From: Halobacillus sp. Nhm2S1
GTDB lineage: Bacteria > Bacillota > Bacilli > Bacillales > Halobacillaceae
Direction of reading: 5' to 3'
NCBI RefSeq assembly: GCF_019599545.1
Contig: NZ_JAIEZV010000002.1
Location: 1 to 64,000 of the forward strand
Length of the DNA stretch: 64,000 nucleotides
The notes beneath the pieces are model-generated. The model had not been told where the DNA came from and did not search any database. It worked only from the letters and a program-made list of their open reading frames with translations. Below are positions 61,854-64,000 of the stretch, piece by piece. A program made the translations under genes and the position numbers. Positions within the stretch are counted from its first letter, which is position 1. Every line of letters begins with the position of its first letter.

Positions 61854-64000
<2,147 letters not shown>

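Overview
The window is chromosomal DNA from a low-GC Gram-positive of the family Bacillaceae. Protein sequences, the strong AGGAGG-type ribosome binding sites, and the T-box, S-box, RFN and L-box leaders all fit. Gene order closely follows the Bacillus subtilis yt*/yug*/yui*/yut*/yun*/suf region. Acidic proteins, several sodium-coupled transporters and a Halobacillus-like repeat family suggest a moderate halophile such as Halobacillus; the genus is an inference.

Layout. 1-500: the 5' end and tandem promoters of an rrn operon on the minus strand. 500-8540: rhodanese (ytwF), T-box-controlled leuS, mnmM/ytqB, a C35 terpene synthase (ytpB), a lipase-like hydrolase (ytpA), a gamma-carbonic-anhydrase-like protein (ytoA) and SAM-riboswitch-controlled metK. 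9.0-12.4 kb: pckA, the Nudix hydrolase ytkD, a decayed lipoprotein gene and a small conserved gene. 12.4-21.8 kb: a consolidated menaquinone locus, with menF-D-H-B-E-C on the minus strand, divergent menA, and a menI-like thioesterase. 21.8-31.6 kb: a zinc-less DksA/YteA protein, FMN-riboswitch-controlled ribU, an M42 peptidase, a thioredoxin-like protein, a potassium channel (yugO), yugN, pgi, an iron alcohol dehydrogenase, yuzA, yugI and an XRE regulator. 31.9-42.3 kb: patB, Cu/Zn superoxide dismutase lipoprotein, kapB (no kinB seen), deoD, pepA, yuiD, yuiC, yuiB, type II NADH dehydrogenase preceded by two Rex-like operators, and ferredoxin reductase yumC. 42.4-51.8 kb: Fe-S carriers, yuzB, yuzD, nfu, a hydroxyacid dehydrogenase, pgpA, an unrecognised 519-residue membrane protein, yutF, yutE, yutD, yutC and lytH. 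51.8-59.8 kb: a two-component NSS amino-acid transporter (with a 32-residue subunit), a lysine-riboswitch-controlled NhaC-type transporter, yunB, an HD-GYP protein, yunD and yunE. 60.4-64.0 kb: sufB, sufU, sufS and the 3' part of sufD.

How the genes work together. The men genes, menA and menI supply menaquinone, the electron acceptor of the type II NADH dehydrogenase near 40 kb. suf genes, yutM and nfu make and deliver Fe-S clusters. Four different riboswitch classes (T-box Leu, S-box, RFN, L-box) tie aminoacylation, SAM synthesis, riboflavin uptake and probable lysine uptake to their ligands. yutC, lytH and yunB imply a spore former.

The most unusual structure is a dispersed repeat family. 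Two nearly full copies (about 28.48-29.05 kb and 39.18-39.71 kb), one left-truncated copy (about 59.95-60.35 kb) and four relics (about 8.9, 10.8, 21.2 and 44.1 kb) share terminal inverted repeats and internal GC-rich nested hairpins. All lie between genes and all have the same orientation. No phage, CRISPR array, IS transposase or biosynthetic island was seen.
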